From: an uncultured bacterium
GTDB lineage: Bacteria; Patescibacteriota; Saccharimonadia; Saccharimonadales; CAIOMD01
Reading direction: 5' to 3'
DNA: 8,592 nucleotides
Assembly (NCBI GenBank): GCA_903880655.1
Contig: CAIRQE010000013.1
Location: 1 to 8,592, forward strand
Shown here: positions 5,618 through 8,592 of the stretch, one piece after another
How positions within the stretch are numbered: the first letter of the stretch is position 1
Layout: every line of letters begins with the position of its first letter
Notes under the pieces: generated by a model
Told to the model about the DNA's origin: nothing
Databases searched by the model: none
The model's input: only the letters and a program-made list of their open reading frames with translations
Program-made: the position numbers and the translations under genes

Positions 5618-7225
5618 ATGAAATTAATTGAAATTCCATTAGTAAGAGATCGCGATAAGGTATATAGATGGTTCGAAAGAGTTCCAGGTATCTTAAGTTG
5701 GTCTGTTTTGGCGCTTCCCATACTGCTTAGCTTCATCAATACAACCCTAGCCGCTTATTTCATCCTTTCATACTTACTTCTTTGGGTACTCAAGGCTGTT
5801 GCGCTCAATATTCGAATGATCCAGGGCTATAGAAAAATTAATGAAAATATGGCATATGAATGGAATAAATTGCTTAATGAGCTTGATAATCCAAAAAAGA
5901 CGTATCTTCAGTACGAACAGGGTGTTTCACCTGCATGGCACTTAAAAAATATTCAAAGTATTGAGATACGAGAATCACGCCTTTACCAAAAGGATGTATA
6001 TAATGCGGTTATAATTGCTGTTTATAACGAAAGTAAAGATATTCTTGAGCCTACTATCAAAAGTATCCTGCAATCCTCGTATAACCATAAGAAGTTAGTT
6101 ATACTTTTTGCTTTCGAGAAGAGGGGTGGGGAAGAAGTTAAGCGAAACATACAGGATTTAGTTGAAGAATATAAGAATGAATTTTATCATTTAGGGGCAG
6201 TAGAGCATCCAGAAGATCTTCCTAATGAAGTTATTGGTAAAGGAGGGAATATTACTTTTGCCGGTCGTCACCTAAAAGAGCTTCTTGACGAAAAAAGTAT
6301 TAATTACGAACATGTTATTGTGACTACGCTGGATGCAGACAACCGACCACATCCAGAGTATTTTTCAGCAGTAACCTATGCATACATTGCGTGCCCTGAT
6401 TATATACACACATCTTTTCAACCGATTTCAATGTTTACGAATAACATATGGGATGTTCCGGCACCTATGCGCGTTATTGCAACCGGCAATTCTTTTTGGA
6501 ATATCGTACTTGCACTTAGGCCGCATATGCTCAGAAATTTTGCTTCGCACTCTCAGAGTATGCAAACACTTATTGATACAGACTTTTGGAGTGCACGTAC
6601 AATTGTTGAGGATGGCCATCAATACTGGAGAACGTATTTCACTTATGACGGTAATCATGACGTACACCCGATACTTATACCAATCTACCAAGATGCTGTA
6701 TTGGCCGCTACCTACACCAAAACACTTAAGGCACAGTTTGTTCAGGTGCGAAGATGGGCATGGGGTGCTAGTGATATAGCATACGTATTGCAGATGGGCT
6801 GGAGAAGAAAGAACAGAATAAATAAAGCTGATTTATTCATGAAAACTGCACGATTGATTGAAGGGCATGTTTCGTGGGCAACCGCATCTCTGCTCCTACT
6901 ACTTGGCGCCTTTGTGCCACTGTATCTATCACCGCACTCAAGTACTAGTCTCGTTGCGCATCAATTGCCAATTATTGCGAGTCGCATTCAAACGGTAGCC
7001 ATGGTCGGCATGTTCATAGGCATTTATTTAAGTATTCGACTACTTCCACCAAAACCACCTCGCTACAAGACACGACACCAAGTGTACATGATCCTTCAGT
7101 GGGTCTATCTCCCCGTAACTACAATTGTATACAGTGGCTTTGCAGCCCTATACTCACAGACAAGATTATTATTCGGCCGCTATTTGGGTAAGTTTGATGT
7201 TACGGAAAAAGTAGTAAAAAAATAG
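5618..7225 (+). CDS. membrane-embedded family 2 glycosyltransferase (processive, cellulose synthase-like)
   Basis: A 535-residue protein with two N-terminal helices (about residues 26-47 and 48-68). A cytosolic GT-A domain follows at about 125-385. Further hydrophobic segments lie near 415-437, 456-476 and 489-512. The GT2 signature residues are in order: IIAVYNES at 132-139, the DxD motif D239-A-D241 in TTLDADNRP, the ED pair E331-D332 in IVEDGHQYW (the catalytic-base region), and Q376-V-R-R-W380, the Q..RW motif of processive enzymes such as cellulose and hyaluronan synthases. The product would be a cell-surface polysaccharide or glycan made at the inner face of the membrane; the sugar cannot be told from sequence. 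The insert of about 95 residues between YNES and DAD (KRNIQDLVEEYKNEF region) is longer than in simple GT2 enzymes. There is no Shine-Dalgarno, so coupling to the upstream gene is likely. The stop is 2 bases from the end of the opposing nrdR. Confidence 0.88.
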   Translation: MKLIEIPLVRDRDKVYRWFERVPGILSWSVLALPILLSFINTTLAAYFILSYLLLWVLKAVALNIRMIQGYRKINENMAYEWNKLLNELDNPKKTYLQYEQGVSPAWHLKNIQSIEIRESRLYQKDVYNAVIIAVYNESKDILEPTIKSILQSSYNHKKLVILFAFEKRGGEEVKRNIQDLVEEYKNEFYHLGAVEHPEDLPNEVIGKGGNITFAGRHLKELLDEKSINYEHVIVTTLDADNRPHPEYFSAVTYAYIACPDYIHTSFQPISMFTNNIWDVPAPMRVIATGNSFWNIVLALRPHMLRNFASHSQSMQTLIDTDFWSARTIVEDGHQYWRTYFTYDGNHDVHPILIPIYQDAVLAATYTKTLKAQFVQVRRWAWGASDIAYVLQMGWRRKNRINKADLFMKTARLIEGHVSWATASLLLLLGAFVPLYLSPHSSTSLVAHQLPIIASRIQTVAMVGMFIGIYLSIRLLPPKPPRYKTRHQVYMILQWVYLPVTTIVYSGFAALYSQTRLLFGRYLGKFDVTEKVVKK

Positions 7226-7227
7226 TT

Positions 7228-7677
7228 CTATTGGAATTTTAGTGCGCGCCGCACATCGTTTGGTAATTTAAGATTTGTTCGATACGAGTTATATTTAATA
7301 GCACTCGCTGCATCAAAGTTTTTTAAAACCCGTATTGCAGTGATTGAAATATTCTCCGAGCTGAGCAGTGCAGTCATGGGTTTAGTTTTTAGACAATGTC
7401 GTAAAATAGTTTCGCAAAGGTAATGGGCTGTTTCGATTTGCTTCGGCAGGTGATCAATTGATTGGAATATACTTATAAAAAGCTTATCTCTAAGGAAGGG
7501 TTCCTGGTCACCATTTTTCTTTTTGACAAGGAGGCACTCCTCTAATTTAACCGCTTCTTCGCTGGTTACTATTGCATGGCAATTGAGACATTCTCTACGA
7601 CGCCAAGTTGAGTGTTCTTTGCCTCGAGGTCGGGTATTGGTGACTTTTGTTTTTCCGTTACAATAAATACATTTCAT
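7228..7677 (-). CDS. nrdR: transcriptional repressor NrdR of ribonucleotide reductase genes
   Basis: A 149-residue protein, the normal family length. The N-terminal zinc ribbon has C3, C6, C30 and C33 (MKCIYC and ECLNC) with the basic RRREC segment that contacts DNA. The ATP-cone domain covers about 46-135 (LLVKKKNGDQEPFLRDKL, then a helical region ending VLKNFDAASAIKYNSYR). The zinc-ribbon segment usually reading V.DSR is VTNTR here, a mild divergence. NrdR senses ATP/dATP and represses nrd operons by binding paired NrdR boxes; that is family knowledge. No RNR gene is in the window, so its targets are elsewhere. An NrdR-box-like palindrome overlaps its own upstream region at 7680-7689, which suggests autoregulation. 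The gene converges with the glycosyltransferase with a 2-base gap. Confidence 0.94.
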   Translation of the reverse strand: MKCIYCNGKTKVTNTRPRGKEHSTWRRRECLNCHAIVTSEEAVKLEECLLVKKKNGDQEPFLRDKLFISIFQSIDHLPKQIETAHYLCETILRHCLKTKPMTALLSSENISITAIRVLKNFDAASAIKYNSYRTNLKLPNDVRRALKFQ

Positions 7678-7679
7678 GT

Positions 7680-7689
7680 CTATATATTG
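7680..7689. promoter_or_regulatory. NrdR-box-like palindrome at the nrdR start
   Basis: CTATATATTG fits the palindromic core of the NrdR box as I recall it (CwATATATwG), and the next base (T at 7690) fits too; the outer flanks do not match. It begins 3 bases upstream of the nrdR ATG and would overlap the promoter or start of the transcript. Only one box is seen, whereas NrdR usually uses two about three helical turns apart. Confidence 0.4.
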
Positions 7690-7716
7690 TCATATAGCTA
7701 TAGAAAATCAAAGTGG

Positions 7717-7748
7717 AAAAAAGGACGTTCCCTGTGGGAAACGTCCTT
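7717..7748 (-). terminator. rho-independent terminator of the small unit upstream of nrdR
   Basis: AAGGACGTTCCC (7721-7732) pairs with GGGAA-A-CGTCCTT (7736-7748), with one bulged A and a TGT loop. Read on the minus strand, the hairpin runs into TTTTTT (7722-7717). It ends the transcript starting near 7905 and shields nrdR from read-through. Confidence 0.88.
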
Positions 7749-7769
7749 ATAATCTAGTGCTAACTTATC

Positions 7770-7886
7770 TTAGTTTGAGCTGATCGCTGCCCGACGCATG
7801 CGTCGGATACGATTCTCAAAAATCTTTGATGAGTGCAGCTCTTCGTAGAATAGCTTGAAGCTTTCTAACGGTGAAGTGTTACTCAA
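7770..7886 (-). CDS. 38-codon small ORF in a strong monocistronic unit (possible bS21-like protein, or a structured ncRNA)
   Basis: The minus-strand frame starts at TTG (7886) with GAGG at 7898-7895, 8 bases upstream, and ends at TAA (7770-7772). The product begins MSNTSPLESFKLFYEELHS and continues with SKIFENRIRRMRRAAISSN: a predicted amphipathic helix followed by an Arg-rich C-terminus. The spacing F(8)..I..E..RR around LFYEELHSSKIFENRIRR loosely resembles ribosomal protein bS21, which is also small, helical and Arg-rich. The protein would be shorter than bS21 and this match is weak. The unit has a near-consensus promoter about 20 bases upstream of the expected transcript start and a good terminator 20-50 bases after the stop, so it is probably highly expressed. 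A noncoding alternative is real: the transcript of about 190 nt holds a 16-bp palindrome and a 7-bp complementary pair linking the start-codon and stop-codon regions. Confidence 0.5.
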   Translation of the reverse strand: MSNTSPLESFKLFYEELHSSKIFENRIRRMRRAAISSN

Positions 7887-7911
7887 ACAAAACGCCTCGT
7901 TTAACCTATCT

Positions 7912-7940
7912 ACTATAGCAAAATGGGGTCTTTTTGTCAA
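7912..7940 (-). promoter_or_regulatory. near-consensus sigma70 promoter of the small unit
   Basis: On the minus strand: TTGACA (7940-7935), a 17-bp spacer ending in TGC, then TATAGT (7917-7912). A perfect -35, ideal spacing and an extended -10 make this the strongest promoter in the window. Transcription is expected to start near 7905. Confidence 0.85.
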
Positions 7941-7990
7941 TACCAGAACGTATGCTTAACAGATTGAGCTTATGGTATATATGCGAATAT

Positions 7991-8067
7991 TGGTGGGCCC
8001 TAGAGGACTCGAACCTCTGACCTCTTCCACGTCAAGGAAGCGCTCTAGCCAACTGAGCTAAGGGCCC
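7991..8067 (-). tRNA. tRNA-Val (anticodon GAC)
   Basis: The acceptor stem pairs GGGCCCT with AGGGCCC. The D arm is GCTC AGTTGGCTA GAGC. The anticodon stem CTTCC/GGAAG encloses TTGACGT, with anticodon GAC. The T arm is AGAGG TTCGAGT CCTCT. The discriminator is A and CCA is encoded. Position 37 is G, whereas E. coli tRNA-Val(GAC) has A there as I recall. Confidence 0.97.
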
Positions 8068-8077
8068 AATAGAAGAT

Positions 8078-8105
8078 ACTATACCAGTTACAGTTAAATA
8101 TTCAA
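8078..8105 (-). promoter_or_regulatory. promoter of tRNA-Val (extended -10)
   Basis: On the minus strand: TTGAAT (8105-8100), a 16-bp spacer ending in TGG, then TATAGT (8083-8078). Transcription would start near 8071, just before the tRNA 5' end at 8067. Confidence 0.65.
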
Positions 8106-8116
8106 CTGTCCACAGG

Positions 8117-8125
8117 TGTGGATAA
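8117..8125 (-). promoter_or_regulatory. perfect DnaA box, with an inverted partial box beside it
   Basis: The minus strand reads TTATCCACA, the consensus DnaA 9-mer. A plus-strand partial match, CTGTCCACA (8106-8114, 7 of 9), lies 2 bases away in inverted orientation, giving TCCACA-GG-TGTGGA. It lies just upstream of the tRNA-Val promoter and more than 200 bases from thrS. Confidence 0.5.
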
Positions 8126-8146
8126 GATTATACTAGTAATATATGG

Positions 8147-8170
8147 CTAGCTTGTATATACTAGCTTGTA
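8147..8170. repeat. 10-bp direct repeat CTAGCTTGTA, two copies
   Basis: CTAGCTTGTA occurs at 8147-8156 and 8161-8170, separated by TATA (14-bp period). It overlaps the -35 region of a putative plus-strand promoter. It could be a regulator site or a simple duplication. Confidence 0.6.
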
Positions 8171-8181
8171 GGTGGTATTTT
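8153..8181 (+). promoter_or_regulatory. putative promoter upstream of the thrS leader hairpin
   Basis: TTGTAT (8153-8158), a 17-bp spacer ending in TGG, then TATTTT (8176-8181): an extended -10 with a 4/6 -35. Transcription would start near 8188, directly before the long hairpin at 8196. Confidence 0.4.
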
Positions 8182-8195
8182 ATCAGGTGTTTTGT

Positions 8196-8265
8196 CCCCA
8201 GCGATTTGTCTTAGAAGGTTAAAACTTCTGCGAGAGAAGATAAATCAGCTGGGGCTTATTTTTTT
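8196..8265 (+). terminator. long bulged hairpin with T-tract: terminator/attenuator-like RNA upstream of thrS
   Basis: CCCCAGC (8196-8202) pairs with GCTGGGG (8248-8254). After one bulged A the stem continues with GATTTGTCTT (8203-8212) against AAGATAAATC (8237-8246), one G-T wobble included. A small inner hairpin AGAAG/CTTCT (8213-8217 and 8225-8229; 7-base loop GTTAAAA) sits inside. CTTATTTTTTT follows (8255-8265). This is far more elaborate than the other terminators here. It could end a tiny RNA or act as an attenuator for thrS, whose ATG is 75 bases downstream. No T-box sequence is present. Confidence 0.65.
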
Positions 8266-8285
8266 GAAACTAATATAATGACGCA

Positions 8286-8316
8286 ATCTGTAAATTCTAG
8301 TACAATACTTACAGAT
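8286..8316. promoter_or_regulatory. 8-bp inverted repeat flanking the proximal thrS -10
   Basis: ATCTGTAA (8286-8293) and TTACAGAT (8309-8316) are perfect inverted copies, 15 bases apart. The spacer holds TACAAT (8301-8306), a good -10 with ATGACG (8278-8283) 17 bp upstream. A second -10 candidate, TATAAT, is at 8274-8279. The repeat may be an operator or, if transcription starts upstream, a leader hairpin. Confidence 0.5.
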
Positions 8317-8339
8317 ATGAAGAGGTATAAATAACTGTT

Positions 8340-8592
8340 ATGAATGAAGAACTTTATTCGATCAGGCATAGCTTGGCCCATATTATGGCTGACGCAATTC
8401 AACGTAAATGGCCTGAGGCTAAATTTGGTGTTGGACCAGTGATATCGGATGGTTTTTATTATGATGTTGATCTCGGTGGTGACAATGTTATCTCTACCGC
8501 TAACTTTGCTGCTCTAGAGAAGGAGATGCGTAAAATCATTGCCGCAAATGCGCCATTTGTTAAATCCGAAAAGACTATTAAAGAGGCAATAG
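8340..8592 (+). CDS. thrS: threonyl-tRNA synthetase, N-terminal part (continues past the right edge)
   Basis: The 84 visible codons begin MNEELYSIRHSLAHIMADAI and continue with WPEAKFGVGPVISDGFYYDVDL. This matches the start of the ThrS editing domain (N2), including the HSxAH zinc/editing motif (H10, H14) and GP.I.dGFYYD.D. The enzyme charges tRNA-Thr in the cytoplasm; the N2 domain clears Ser-tRNA-Thr. E. coli ThrS carries about 60 residues of TGS (N1) domain before this point. Here the ATG sits directly at the N2 domain, and an in-frame TAA at 8328-8330 rules out an upstream extension. Some bacteria are known to have TGS-less ThrS. The AGAGG at 8321-8325 is 14 bases from the ATG, farther than usual. 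The leader contains an attenuator-like hairpin and an inverted repeat around the promoter. Confidence 0.93.
   Translation, partial: MNEELYSIRHSLAHIMADAIQRKWPEAKFGVGPVISDGFYYDVDLGGDNVISTANFAALEKEMRKIIAANAPFVKSEKTIKEAI

Noticed and set aside
6378..6779. 133-codon plus-strand frame inside the glycosyltransferase gene
   Set aside because: It lies wholly within the GT2 catalytic domain in another frame, has no ribosome site, and its sequence has no recognisable features.
7941..7990. Terminator between tRNA-Val and the mini-unit promoter
   Set aside because: TACCA/TGGTA can pair only across a long spacer and no T-tract follows on the minus strand.
8106..8170. Replication origin near the DnaA box
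   Set aside because: Only one perfect box and one partial box are present, with no box cluster, no clear unwinding element, and no dnaA, dnaN or rpmH nearby.
8196..8265. T-box or E. coli-style tRNA-mimic leader for thrS
   Set aside because: There is no AGGGTGGNACCGCG-like T-box sequence. The 7-nt inner loop GTTAAAA would display TAA in the anticodon position rather than a Thr anticodon.
1..8592. CRISPR array, insertion sequence or defence/toxin system
   Set aside because: No array of regularly spaced repeats, no transposase frame and no toxin-antitoxin-like gene pair could be found on either strand.

Overview
The window looks like chromosomal DNA from a streamlined, moderately AT-rich bacterium with the standard genetic code: TGA is used as a stop in the gene ending at 3690. 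The combination of genes and the tight packing fit Candidatus Saccharibacteria (TM7) or a related Patescibacteria/CPR lineage. Those genes are a lone XerC/D-type recombinase, a PH-domain membrane protein joined to a parvulin-like foldase, NrdR, a type IV pilus-like minor pilin and a ThrS lacking the TGS domain. This placement is inferred from content; no marker phylogeny could be run.

Layout. 1-1466 (+) is the end of a secreted or pilus-type gene block: a 3' fragment followed by a PilX/GspK-like minor pilin. 1467-2378 (-) is a Xer tyrosine recombinase whose stop codon touches the pilin's stop codon. 2487-2999 (+) is nucleoside diphosphate kinase. 3007-3082 (-) is tRNA-Arg(CCT). 3145-4775 (+) is a two-gene operon with an ATGA overlap: a bacterial PH-domain membrane protein and a membrane-anchored parvulin-type foldase with an unusual C-terminus. 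4776-5260 has no protein gene but holds tRNA-Asp(GTC), a good terminator, and tRNA-Thr(CGT) plus tRNA-Gly(CCC) separated by one base. 5261-7225 (+) is a three-helix membrane protein followed by a processive-type family 2 glycosyltransferase. 7228-7677 (-) is nrdR, with an NrdR-box-like palindrome at its own start. 7717-7940 (-) is a compact transcription unit with a near-ideal promoter and a terminator, carrying a 38-codon ORF or a structured RNA. 7991-8067 (-) is tRNA-Val(GAC). 8068-8339 is a dense regulatory region: tRNA-Val promoter, a perfect DnaA box, a tandem repeat, a putative promoter, a long bulged hairpin with a T-tract, and an inverted repeat around a -10 element. thrS starts at 8340 and runs off the right edge.

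How it fits together. Most genes are housekeeping: nucleotide supply (ndk, nrdR), translation (five tRNAs, thrS), chromosome dimer resolution (xer), envelope biogenesis (foldase, PH-domain protein, glycosyltransferase) and surface appendages. No CRISPR array, insertion sequence, toxin-antitoxin pair or defence island is visible. The parts most worth following up are the 7.7-8.35 kb region (small transcription unit plus thrS leader), the rearranged parvulin domain, and the repeated extended -10 promoter type.
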